Part shown: piece after piece, positions 55,736 through 64,000 of the stretch
How positions within the stretch are numbered: position 1 is the first letter of the stretch
Layout: every line of letters starts with the position of its first letter
Source of the DNA: Pseudoalteromonas prydzensis
GTDB lineage: Bacteria; Pseudomonadota; Gammaproteobacteria; Enterobacterales; Alteromonadaceae
Direction: 5' to 3'
NCBI RefSeq assembly: GCF_011050055.1
Contig: NZ_DRGM01000082.1
Coordinates: 1-64,000, forward strand
Length of the DNA stretch: 64,000 nucleotides
Notes under the pieces: model-generated
Seen by the model: the letters and a program-made list of their open reading frames with translations, nothing else
What the model was told of the DNA's origin: nothing
Databases searched by the model: none
Program-made: the position numbers and the translations under genes

Positions 55736-58700
55736 ATGAACTTTTTACAGAAAATCAGATACCTACTTACATCGCGTACCGCAATGCTAATTATTGGTTT
55801 TAGCGCACTGTCATTACTAATTTGGTTTGGCGGGCCATTGATTGCCATCGCAGGTTATGTGCCACTGGCAAGTGTTGCCTCAAGATTATTTACCATTTTA
55901 GTGGTTATTCTTATTTTTGCGATCACGAAAATATACCGTTTGACTCGACAAAGTAAACGAGATGAAAAAATGGCCAATGAGTTAATCGATAGCGATGACT
56001 CAAACAGTAATGAAGTTAATGAAGAAATTACGACTTTAAAAACAAGAATGGGTGAAGCCATTGATTTACTTAAAGATGTAAAACTCTTTAAGGGAAAGAA
56101 TATCTATCAATTGCCTTGGTACATCATGATAGGGCCACCTGGAGCTGGAAAAACAACGGTGATCAACAATTCAGGCTTAGACTATCCATTAAAAGATAAG
56201 CTCGGGGTTGATTTGATCCATGGTGTCGGTGGCACTCGAAATTGTGATTGGTGGTTTACTAATAAAGCTGTACTCATTGATACGGCAGGGCGTTACACCA
56301 CACAAAGCAGTCATGCAAAACACGACTCACGTGCTTGGGAAGGCTTTTTAGGATTACTGCGTAAATACCGGCCATTACGACCCATTAATGGGGTAATGAT
56401 CAGTATGGGTATCTCTGAGTTAATGAGCCAAACTAAAACAGAGCGAAACCTACATGCGCGCGCAATTAAGCAACGTTTGCAAGAATTACAGAATCAGCTA
56501 GGAATGACTTTTCCTGTCTACGTGATTTTCTCAAAAGTTGATTTAATCGAAGGTTTTAGAGAGTTTTTTGCCGAATTAAGTGAAGAAGAATGTGAGCAAG
56601 TTTGGGGGGTCACCTTTGAACTTGATTTAGCTAAAAACACCCAAGTTGATGCCTTTAATAAAGAATTTCATACGCTTATTGCTAAGTTAACAGAGCTGTT
56701 AAATCGTCGTTTGATTAATGAACGTAATGAAGAGATCAGAGCGAAAATTTTCGAATTCCCAAGACAACTTCGTGTATTGCAAGGTGTTGGTGACGCATTC
56801 TTGAAAGAAATTTTCACCCCTAATGCGTATGAAGAACTACCTATGTTTAGGGGAGTATACTTAACCAGTGCGACTCAAGAAGGGACACCGGCCAGCCTTT
56901 TAAGCGATGCAAATAACGTCAGCGGCAGCTACATAAATCAATCTAAGAGTTTTTTCATAAAAAATGTTTTAGAAAGAGTCATTTTCCCTGAGCAAAATTT
57001 AGCAAGTACCAACAAACACCATGACAAGCAAAACAAATGGTTACGTGTAGCAAGTATTTCTTTGGCGTGTGCTTGCGTGGTTGGTTTTTCAGCTTCATGG
57101 TATTTTAGTTATGCTTGGAATAATAACCTGATCACAGTCACTGAAGATGCAATTGAGTCATATCAAGAAATAGATGCGGCATCATTTGACCGCAGCAATG
57201 TACTGGTGCTCAATGACAGGCTTAATGCGTTAAGATCATTGCCTGCGCGTAGTGATGCCTTTAATAATGAGCAAGACTCGTCATCAGTTGGCTTTAATAA
57301 ATTAAATGAAATTAAACAATCTTCGAATGATGCTTATGACAGAGCATTACAAACGTTCTTGGCACCTTTTGTTCTCAATACCTTAACGAAGGAAATGGAA
57401 ACTCATCCAGAGCACTTGAGTTATTTGTACGAAACATTGAAGTGTTATTTAATGCTGTTTCAACCGGAATATTTTGAGCGTGAAGATATAATCGTTTGGT
57501 TTGATGCATACTTAGAACGTAACTTCCCCGGCGAGAAAAATACACAAACTCGACTAGATTTAATGGATCATATAGCGACATTACTTGAAAAAGGTGTTGT
57601 CTATGAAGATGTTGATAACCAAGCAGTTAAAATTGCACGTGCAGAGCTCACTAAATTACCGATTGCTGAGCGCGCATATCAAAGGCTTCAAGCTGATTTT
57701 CTCGATAGTAGTATTCCGCCATTTAGGCTGACAGATATTATTAGCTTTGAAAGTGCCCAAAAGTTTTCATTTCGTAATAACAGTGAGCTAACTCGCAGCA
57801 TTCCAGGCTTATATACATTCAATGGCTTCCATGGCATTTTTAATATCGAAAAGAGTAAGATGCTAGGAAACCTAATGGCGAGTAGCTGGGTGTACGGAGA
57901 AGAAGCATCTGGAACGTATGATATCTCTAAAGATGAGATAGAAAAGAAATTAGAACAGCGTTATTTTCAGGACTATATCTATTATTGGCAGTCATTCCTC
58001 GATGACTTAAATTTAAACCAATATAGCTCTCCTGCTGAAGGGGTCAATATCACTGATGTGTTAGCTGGTTCTGAAACCCCAATCAAAAACATCATTTTAG
58101 CGGTGCAGAAAAATGTTCAGTTAACTCAACTGCCAGTCTCTGAAAATCAAAAAGCTGCCGGGAAAGTTGCGGCTAATGCTGCTGAAATTGCGATGCAAAC
58201 TAAGGCGAATAGAATCAAACGGTTCTTGCCTGACGAAGCGCCAAAATTTGATATCAAGCTACCAGGCTATCAAGTTGAGGAAGCATTTGAGGATGTACTT
58301 AAAATTGATGCTCAGCAATTAGATAGTATGCAAAAGAATCTTAGGGAACTGAATGTGTATTTGACCAAACTTGATCGCGGCGACCAGTTAAAGTCTTCCA
58401 TCAAGGATCAAATCAGCGGTAAAAGTAAGCCTAGCTTTATTCGCCAACTAGAGTTTCAAAGCCGTGACTTACCTTATCCTTTTAATAGCTGGCTGTTAGA
58501 TATAAGTCGAGATACCAGTAACATTACTAAAAATAGTGCCAATAGACACTTAAATGAGATTTGGAAAAGCAAAGTATTACGAGAATACAATGCTGCAATT
58601 ATTGGTCGCTACCCATTCTCACCTTCTGCAGATAAAGAAGTGAATTTAAAAGATTTCACTCGATTCTTTGGACCTGGCGGTACGATTGATAGCTTCTTTA

Positions 58701-59236
58701 ATAGCTATGTTGCCCCCAGTGTTGATATGAGCTCACGACCATGGAAATTTGAAAAAGACATCGGTATCAGCCGAGATACTTTGGCAATGTTTGAACTTGC
58801 TTATCAAATACAACTCGCATTTTTTGATGGTGGAAGCAGCACCCCAAGGATTGAGTTCGGTTTGAAACCTTTAGAATTAGATCAAACAATCTCGAGTTTT
58901 ATGCTTGAGATTGATGGGCAATCAATGACCTATAGACATGGGCCATTAAGAGTGAGTAATTTTGTCTGGCCTGGCGCCACAGGCCAAAGTAAAACACGCG
59001 TTGTTTTTACGCCCCCTAATGGCGGGCGCTCTATAAATACCACTTACCAAGGTGAATGGTCGCTATATCGCATGCTTGATGAGCTAAGTGCCAAACGAAA
59101 TAAAACGCGGGAAGATCTGAAATTGCATTTCGCGCTTATGGGTAACAACGCAAAAGTAGAACTATTACCGAAGTCAATTAGGCATCCATTTTGGAATAAG
59201 AGTATAGAGAAGTTTTCATGTCCGACCCGATTATAA
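55736..59236 (+). CDS. tssM: Type VI membrane-complex protein TssM (IcmF)
   Basis: An inner-membrane protein of about 1166 residues with two N-terminal helices (about 14-65). A cytoplasmic NTPase-like domain carries an intact Walker A GPPGAGKT at 133-140 and a DTAGRY switch. A third helix (about 440-460) and a large periplasmic domain that contacts TssJ follow. The start at 55736 follows GGGGCTGGA; a frame 33 nt longer would overlap tssL. It overlaps tagF by 19 nt. The length and Walker motif suggest a fully functional, ATP-binding variant. Confidence 0.96.
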   Translation: MNFLQKIRYLLTSRTAMLIIGFSALSLLIWFGGPLIAIAGYVPLASVASRLFTILVVILIFAITKIYRLTRQSKRDEKMANELIDSDDSNSNEVNEEITTLKTRMGEAIDLLKDVKLFKGKNIYQLPWYIMIGPPGAGKTTVINNSGLDYPLKDKLGVDLIHGVGGTRNCDWWFTNKAVLIDTAGRYTTQSSHAKHDSRAWEGFLGLLRKYRPLRPINGVMISMGISELMSQTKTERNLHARAIKQRLQELQNQLGMTFPVYVIFSKVDLIEGFREFFAELSEEECEQVWGVTFELDLAKNTQVDAFNKEFHTLIAKLTELLNRRLINERNEEIRAKIFEFPRQLRVLQGVGDAFLKEIFTPNAYEELPMFRGVYLTSATQEGTPASLLSDANNVSGSYINQSKSFFIKNVLERVIFPEQNLASTNKHHDKQNKWLRVASISLACACVVGFSASWYFSYAWNNNLITVTEDAIESYQEIDAASFDRSNVLVLNDRLNALRSLPARSDAFNNEQDSSSVGFNKLNEIKQSSNDAYDRALQTFLAPFVLNTLTKEMETHPEHLSYLYETLKCYLMLFQPEYFEREDIIVWFDAYLERNFPGEKNTQTRLDLMDHIATLLEKGVVYEDVDNQAVKIARAELTKLPIAERAYQRLQADFLDSSIPPFRLTDIISFESAQKFSFRNNSELTRSIPGLYTFNGFHGIFNIEKSKMLGNLMASSWVYGEEASGTYDISKDEIEKKLEQRYFQDYIYYWQSFLDDLNLNQYSSPAEGVNITDVLAGSETPIKNIILAVQKNVQLTQLPVSENQKAAGKVAANAAEIAMQTKANRIKRFLPDEAPKFDIKLPGYQVEEAFEDVLKIDAQQLDSMQKNLRELNVYLTKLDRGDQLKSSIKDQISGKSKPSFIRQLEFQSRDLPYPFNSWLLDISRDTSNITKNSANRHLNEIWKSKVLREYNAAIIGRYPFSPSADKEVNLKDFTRFFGPGGTIDSFFNSYVAPSVDMSSRPWKFEKDIGISRDTLAMFELAYQIQLAFFDGGSSTPRIEFGLKPLELDQTISSFMLEIDGQSMTYRHGPLRVSNFVWPGATGQSKTRVVFTPPNGGRSINTTYQGEWSLYRMLDELSAKRNKTREDLKLHFALMGNNAKVELLPKSIRHPFWNKSIEKFSCPTRL

Positions 59237-59949
59237 ATATTGGCTATTTGGGTAAAGTCCCTAGTTTAGGTGACTTTGTGCAAGATAGTGTATCCAAAGA
59301 GTTCTCAGAACACTGGGAGAAATGGCTGCAAGCTGCTATTGCTGTAAGCAAAGAGCAGCTTGGGGAGCTGTGGCAAGGTAATTATTTAACTGGCCCGGTT
59401 TGGCATTTTGCTTTGTCAGCGAATATTGTTGGTGATAAAGGGGTTATGGGTACCTTAATGCCAAGTATGGATGCGGTAGGGCGTCATTATCCGTTTACCG
59501 TAGCTAGTACACTGGAGTATGCACCTATTGACGTTCTTAACTCTGGCGTTTTTTCATTAGCTTATGAAGATGTGGTGTTGAAGGTACTTGATAACTCTGT
59601 TGATCTTTTCTCTTGGCGCAAAGAAGTTGCGAAAACCTTAAATGCAGTTCAAGGAACTCGTAAAGCACTGACTTACTTTAATACAACAGATAAGAATAAA
59701 ACGGGCGATGCATTTGAGTTTTCAGGTGATGAGCTGACAGAGACGGTTTTACAAGATGTAATGCATGCTGTTTTATGTAAAAAATATGGCGATTATAGTG
59801 TTTGGTGGACTCATGGCTCGTGCAATATAAAGCCTATGGTGCTGGTAACGGCAGGACTCCCTGCGATTAATCAAGTTGCAGCAATGTTGGATGGTAGATG
59901 GCAGCACTGGGAATGGAATTATACACAGGTAAAAAATACTGATGAGTAA
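59218..59949 (+). CDS. tagF: Type VI accessory protein TagF
   Basis: A 243-residue protein whose N terminus INIGYLGKVPSLGDFVQDSVSKEF and following GPVWHFALSANIVGDKGVMGTL are characteristic of TagF (ImpM). In Pseudomonas and Agrobacterium, TagF represses type VI firing independently of phosphorylation, in Agrobacterium together with a PP2C domain. Here tagF is directly followed by, and overlaps by 8 nt, the PP2C gene, which supports such a pairing. It is a stand-alone version, not a TagF-PppA fusion. Confidence 0.94.
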   Translation: MSDPIINIGYLGKVPSLGDFVQDSVSKEFSEHWEKWLQAAIAVSKEQLGELWQGNYLTGPVWHFALSANIVGDKGVMGTLMPSMDAVGRHYPFTVASTLEYAPIDVLNSGVFSLAYEDVVLKVLDNSVDLFSWRKEVAKTLNAVQGTRKALTYFNTTDKNKTGDAFEFSGDELTETVLQDVMHAVLCKKYGDYSVWWTHGSCNIKPMVLVTAGLPAINQVAAMLDGRWQHWEWNYTQVKNTDE

Positions 59950-60736
59950 ATTAAGCACCAGTTATGCGATTACCCATCGTGGTGTTGTTAGGCAGCTAAA
60001 TGAAGATGCCCATGTCGAAATAAACAGCCATAGTATCTGGGTGGTTGCTGATGGTATGGGCGGCCATGAAGCGGGTGAAGTGGCAAGTCAGCTGGTCGTC
60101 GATACTATTAGATCAACCGTTGAAGAATTGACATTTGAAGAGCTTACTGTGTCGCATATTGTCGTCGCGATTGAAAATGCAAACAGTCAATTAAATGAGT
60201 ACAGCGCGCAATATTTAGGAAGTAAAACCGCGGGTAGCACAGTAACCGTTTTATTTATTAAAAATGAGCAATATTATGTGCTTTGGGTCGGGGATAGTCG
60301 GGCTTATTTGCTGCGCAATGGTCAGCTGCAACAAGTTTCAAAGGATCATAGCCAAATAAACGATCTAATCGATGAAGGGGTTATTTCTGTTGAGGAAGCA
60401 AAAGATCATCCATTATCTAATGTCATAACCCGTGCAGTGGGAGTTACACAAGACGTTAACGTTGATGTGGTACAAAATGATGTAAAATCAGGCGATATAT
60501 TTTTATTGTGCTCAGATGGATTAACTGGCGAATTATCTGATAATGATATTCATCGCTCATTAGAGCCAACAAGTATAATCGACTCTGGTATGGCGCTTAT
60601 GCACTCATCCCTTGTTCGGGGTGCGAAAGATAATGTAACCTGTATTTTGATTAAATACGATAAAGGGATTAGTAATTATAAATCTCATTCATTTAATGTT
60701 CAGGATGAGGCTACGATCCCATTATTTACAAAGTAA
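59942..60736 (+). CDS. pppA: PP2C-type phosphatase PppA
   Basis: A 264-residue PP2C Ser/Thr phosphatase. The metal-binding motifs are intact: RQLNEDAH, VVADGMGGHEAGEVAS, LWVGDSRAYLLR, LLCSDGLTGELSD and AKDNVTCILIKY. It should dephosphorylate the targets of the divergent kinase, the FHA protein in particular, and so switch off secretion. The start overlaps the tagF stop by 8 nt. A 197-nt gap with no gene (60737-60933; a TATAAT-like hexamer at 60798) follows, so tssA may have its own promoter. Confidence 0.94.
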   Translation: MSKLSTSYAITHRGVVRQLNEDAHVEINSHSIWVVADGMGGHEAGEVASQLVVDTIRSTVEELTFEELTVSHIVVAIENANSQLNEYSAQYLGSKTAGSTVTVLFIKNEQYYVLWVGDSRAYLLRNGQLQQVSKDHSQINDLIDEGVISVEEAKDHPLSNVITRAVGVTQDVNVDVVQNDVKSGDIFLLCSDGLTGELSDNDIHRSLEPTSIIDSGMALMHSSLVRGAKDNVTCILIKYDKGISNYKSHSFNVQDEATIPLFTK

Positions 60737-60933
60737 ATATTAAAATTAATTTTTAATGGCTATATATTAAAAAAATAAATAAGTTTATGGACTTAGATAT
60801 AATATGCCGGTTTATTATTTAATAAAGCGGTATAAACTAGGGTGTAACTAGGCTTGTAATTTTAAATAAAAAATGTAATATGGAGTCCGCTTTACTTTGT
60901 TTGGGTTTTATGGACAATTATTAGGACAATGGA

Positions 60934-62043
60934 ATGTTTGTTTTTGAAGAGTATGTTTCCCCTATTTCAGACACTGAGATTGCAGGTATTGACCCGCGCT
61001 CAGACGTCACTCCTGCGTCTACCTATTACGCGTTAAAAGATTTACGAAACCAATTACGTGCGGCAGAAAGAAATGCGCTTGTCGATGAAGAAGGCATTGC
61101 GACTTTAGCCAGAGACTGGTTGCCGTTGTTAGAGCTATCCAGTAAAGCGTTAAAAACAGAAAGTAAAGATATTGACTACTTAGCGTGGTTTATTGAAGCA
61201 CTGTGCCGCGTACATGGCTTTAAAGGACTAGCATTTGGTTTTCAAGTTGCCCATACCTTACTCGATAATTATTTTGATGATTTATATCCAGCTCTTGATG
61301 CTGATGATGAAATCTCTGACAAAGTCTCTGCGTTAGTTGGCTTAAATGGTGTGGCTGGCGAAGGCACCTTAATTATACCGATCAAAAGCATAGCGCTGAC
61401 AGAAAGTGTGAGTGTTGATTCATTTTCTTTTTGGGAATATCAACAAGGCTATGACATATCCAGATTAAGTGAAGAAAAAAGAGACAAGAAGCTAACGCAA
61501 GGTGCTGTCGACTTTGAGCTAATCGAAAAAAGCGCAGCAGAAACGAGCACTGAATTTTTTGTAAACCTAAGAAATGATATAACGGCTGCGATTGAGCAAT
61601 TCGCACTACTAAGTGATGTACTCGATCGCGTTACCGCTCAGTCACAACCGACTTCTAATATTAAACAAGCATTGGAAGAGAGTTTAACCGCTGTGAATCA
61701 CATTGCAGCTGATAAACTCGCAGCCGACCAAAAAGCGCAAGACTTAGCGCAAGCAGTACAAGAGGTGGTGTTAGAAGATGGTGAGGTTACTCATACACAA
61801 GTGGCCAAGGCACACAATTTAGAAATTAATTCTAGAGATAATGCCATTGAAAAACTTAAAGAAATAGCCTCTTATTTTCGAAAAACAGAACCACACTCAC
61901 CTATGTCTTACACCATAGAGCAGGTAATTCGATGGAGCGAATTGTCGCTACCTGAATTATTAAATGAATTAATTACAGATAGTGATGCTAGGACTGGATA
62001 CTTTAAGTTGTCTGGCATTAAGATCAGCGAAACTGAAACATAA
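60934..62043 (+). CDS. tssA: Type VI baseplate/tail protein TssA
   Basis: A 369-residue protein with the ImpA_N domain at about 5-130 (YVSPISDTEIAGIDPR, WLPLLELSSKALKTESKDIDYLAWFIEAL by position, LLDNYFDDLYP). A variable middle and a C-terminal VasJ/ImpA-type end (EIASYFRKTEPHSPMSYTIEQVIRW) follow. TssA primes and coordinates sheath-tube polymerisation. AGGA lies about 8 nt upstream. It begins the second gene block, followed 16 nt later by tssB. Confidence 0.93.
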   Translation: MFVFEEYVSPISDTEIAGIDPRSDVTPASTYYALKDLRNQLRAAERNALVDEEGIATLARDWLPLLELSSKALKTESKDIDYLAWFIEALCRVHGFKGLAFGFQVAHTLLDNYFDDLYPALDADDEISDKVSALVGLNGVAGEGTLIIPIKSIALTESVSVDSFSFWEYQQGYDISRLSEEKRDKKLTQGAVDFELIEKSAAETSTEFFVNLRNDITAAIEQFALLSDVLDRVTAQSQPTSNIKQALEESLTAVNHIAADKLAADQKAQDLAQAVQEVVLEDGEVTHTQVAKAHNLEINSRDNAIEKLKEIASYFRKTEPHSPMSYTIEQVIRWSELSLPELLNELITDSDARTGYFKLSGIKISETET

Positions 62044-62059
62044 GTAAAAGGAGTTCTCA

Positions 62060-62563
62060 ATGAGTATCCACGATAAATTAAAACGAGTTCGTAAACCACG
62101 TGTGCACATCACCTATGATGTCGAAACCGAAGGTCTTGCGGTAAAGAAAGAATTACCGTTTGTAGTTGGCGTTATGGGGGATTTTTCAGGTGACAATACT
62201 GATGCACTTAAGCCACTAAAAGATAGACGATTTATTCAAATAGATCGCGAAAACTTTAATGATGTTTTAAAGCGCATGAGCCCGTCTTTAAAATTAGACG
62301 TAGATAATACGCTTAATGATGATGGTACTCAATTTGAAGTTAACTTGAACTTTAAATCGATTGATGACTTTGAGCCAGCAGCCGTTGTGAATCAAGTTGA
62401 ACCACTGCGCAAGTTAATGGAAACGCGGAATAAATTACGCGATCTTATGACTAAAATTGACCGCTCAGAAGAACTTGAAAATGTTCTTGAAGAAGTTTTA
62501 AGTAACACTGCAAGTTTAGATTCAATTGCTAAGGAACTGAAATTAGAGGAGACTGAAAAATGA
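62060..62563 (+). CDS. tssB: Type VI small sheath subunit TssB
   Basis: A 167-residue sheath protein (VipA/ImpB type). [19 protein letters not shown] and [14 protein letters not shown] are family signatures, and the C-terminal half is the helix that locks onto TssC. AAAGGAG precedes the start. It overlaps tssC by 4 nt (ATGA), ensuring matched synthesis of the two sheath proteins. Confidence 0.97.
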   Translation: MSIHDKLKRVRKPRVHITYDVETEGLAVKKELPFVVGVMGDFSGDNTDALKPLKDRRFIQIDRENFNDVLKRMSPSLKLDVDNTLNDDGTQFEVNLNFKSIDDFEPAAVVNQVEPLRKLMETRNKLRDLMTKIDRSEELENVLEEVLSNTASLDSIAKELKLEETEK

Positions 62564-64000
62564 GTACAGAACAATTAAGTGCTGAGTTAGAGTCAACTTC
62601 AGAAGTAACTTCTTCGCTATTAGAACAAGCTATTGGTGCTACTAAGCAAACAGATGCGAGCCGTGCAGAAGAGTTACTAAGAACATTAACTGAAGAAGCA
62701 ATGAAAGGTACAGTCCAGTGGAATAAAAACATGACTGTGACATTCAATGAAGCTATTCAGTTAATCGATCAAAAAATATCAAAGCAGCTAAGTGTAGTAA
62801 TGCACAGCGATGAATTTCAAAAGCTTGAAGGTTCATGGCGTGGTCTACACCATTTGGTGATGAACTCAGATACCAGTGCAACACTAAAAATTCGTGTACT
62901 TAATATGAAGAAAAAAGAACTTCATAAAGATTTAAGTAAAGCGGTTGAATTTGATCAAAGCCAAACATTTAAGAAAATTTATGAAGCTGAATTTGGTACG
63001 CCTGGTGGTGAACCATATGGCACAATTGTAGGGGATTTTGAATTTACAAATCACCCAGAAGATGTTGAAACTTTAAGTTTAATGTCTAATGTTGCTGCTG
63101 CCGGCTTCTGCCCATTTATCTCTGCGTCGTCTCCTTCGTTATTTGGGTTTGACAACTGGGAAGAGCTAACTAAACCTCGCGATTTAGAAAAAGTATTTGA
63201 ATCTTTAGAGTACACTAAGTGGCGTTCATTTCGAGATAGTGATGACTCTCGTTTTGTATCACTTACTATGCCTCGTTTCTTATCTCGCTTACCGTATGGC
63301 GCAGCTTCTAAGCCTGTTGAAGAGTTTAACTATGAAGAGTTTGACGTTGAACCTAAAGACGGCCGTTCTTTAAGCGCTGATAATAATGACTATTGTTGGA
63401 GTAATGCTGCGTATGCAATGGCTACCAATATGGCTAAAGCATTCTCTCAATACGGTTTTTGTACAGCAATACGCGGTGCAGAAGGTGGTGGTAAAGTTGA
63501 AGGCTTACCGACCCATATTTTCACTAGTGACGACGGCGACCCTGATCTTAAATGCCCTACAGAAATCGGTATCACAGATAGACGTGAGGCTGAATTAAGC
63601 AAGCTTGGTTTCTTACCGCTTTGTCATTATAAAAATACTGATTACGCCGTATTCTTTGGTGGTCAAAGTTGTCAAAAACCACAAATTTATTCAACCCCAG
63701 ATGCGACTGCCAACGCTGCTATTTCGGCACGTTTACCATACCTGATGGCAACATCACGCTTTGCACATTACTTAAAAGTAATGGCGCGCGATAAAATCGG
63801 TAGCTTCATGGAAGCTGAAGACGTTGAGTCTTGGTTAAATCGTTGGATCCTATCGTATGTCAACGCGACAGAAGGTGGTGGCCAAGATATTAGAGCACGT
63901 TATCCATTAGCGGATGCCAAAGTATCTGTTAAAGAAATACCGGGTCAACCTGGTGCATACAATGCAGTTGCATGGTTACGACCTTGGCTACAAATGGAAG
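62560..64000 (+). CDS. tssC: Type VI large sheath subunit TssC, truncated by window end
   Basis: An open frame of 480 codons running off the right edge without a stop. It shows TssC (VipB/ImpC) signatures: [15 protein letters not shown] near residue 87, [38 protein letters not shown] and [22 protein letters not shown] complete TssC has about 490-500 residues, so only a short C-terminal end is missing. The start ATG overlaps the tssB stop, with TTAGAGGAG just upstream. Confidence 0.97.
   Translation, partial: MSTEQLSAELESTSEVTSSLLEQAIGATKQTDASRAEELLRTLTEEAMKGTVQWNKNMTVTFNEAIQLIDQKISKQLSVVMHSDEFQKLEGSWRGLHHLVMNSDTSATLKIRVLNMKKKELHKDLSKAVEFDQSQTFKKIYEAEFGTPGGEPYGTIVGDFEFTNHPEDVETLSLMSNVAAAGFCPFISASSPSLFGFDNWEELTKPRDLEKVFESLEYTKWRSFRDSDDSRFVSLTMPRFLSRLPYGAASKPVEEFNYEEFDVEPKDGRSLSADNNDYCWSNAAYAMATNMAKAFSQYGFCTAIRGAEGGGKVEGLPTHIFTSDDGDPDLKCPTEIGITDRREAELSKLGFLPLCHYKNTDYAVFFGGQSCQKPQIYSTPDATANAAISARLPYLMATSRFAHYLKVMARDKIGSFMEAEDVESWLNRWILSYVNATEGGGQDIRARYPLADAKVSVKEIPGQPGAYNAVAWLRPWLQME

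Noticed and set aside
63386-63598. 70-codon frame inside tssC
   Set aside because: Fully contained in the long open tssC frame, which is supported by family motifs.
1-64000. tRNA, rRNA, CRISPR arrays, prophage or complete IS elements
   Set aside because: No cloverleaf, repeat-spacer array, transposase, integrase or phage structural gene was recognised on either strand.

Overview
The window looks like a chromosomal segment of a marine gammaproteobacterium of the Pseudoalteromonas type. The reasons are the moderate to low GC with AT-rich intergenic DNA, three large TIGR01782-type TonB-dependent receptors beside sugar-catabolic genes, a vSGLT-like sodium/galactose symporter, astB, and a gene set matching the oxidative chitin pathway described in Pseudoalteromonas. 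The genus is inferred by eye, not by a search. No tRNA, rRNA, CRISPR array or intact insertion sequence was seen.

Layout. (1) 1-7758: the 3' end of a GH95 fucosidase/galactosidase, a TonB receptor, galT, galK and a sodium/galactose symporter form a uptake-and-catabolism operon for galactose released from a fucosylated or galactosylated glycan. (2) 8024-24000: mixed housekeeping and accessory genes: a ferredoxin (yfhL), a SWIM protein, an orphan TonB receptor, a DJ-1/ribbon-helix-helix pair, a SulP anion transporter with a universal stress protein, a PAS-GGDEF cyclase, a LysR/oxidoreductase pair, an odd sirtuin without zinc cysteines and a lipoprotein carboxylesterase. This part carries several gene ruins: a deletion scar fusing two truncated divergent genes (10.4-11.1 kb), a STAS-domain fragment (19.6 kb) and a truncated kelch-like gene (21.4 kb). 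(3) 24158-36108: a TonB receptor diverging from a seven-gene operon (PLP D-amino-acid-type lyase, RpiR regulator, N-acyl-D-amino-acid deacylase, RidA, SSS symporter, PfkB kinase, GH20 hexosaminidase). These look like D-amino-acid enzymes, but together they fit uptake and breakdown of C1-oxidised chitin oligosaccharides (GlcNAc1A to 2-keto-3-deoxygluconate 6-phosphate). (4) 36165-48160: scattered genes: an SDR, an mscS gene broken by a 0.26-kb MITE with perfect 23-bp terminal repeats, a DUF4382 lipoprotein, astB, a surface acyltransferase, an ohrR/ohr pair with back-to-back promoters, and a chemoreceptor. (5) 48899-64000 (runs off the end): a type VI secretion cluster, with a divergent Ser/Thr kinase, then tagH-tssJ-tssK-tssL-tssM-tagF-pppA and tssA-tssB-tssC. 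Kinase, FHA protein, TagF and PP2C phosphatase indicate post-translational control of firing.

How it works together. Regions 1 and 3 are two glycan-uptake systems built to the same plan: an outer-membrane receptor, a periplasmic glycosidase, a sodium symporter and a cytoplasmic kinase. Gaps in the window: galE and galM are not next to galTK, the KDPG aldolase is not in the oxidised-chitin operon, and hcp, vgrG, clpV and tssE-G must lie beyond the right edge or elsewhere.
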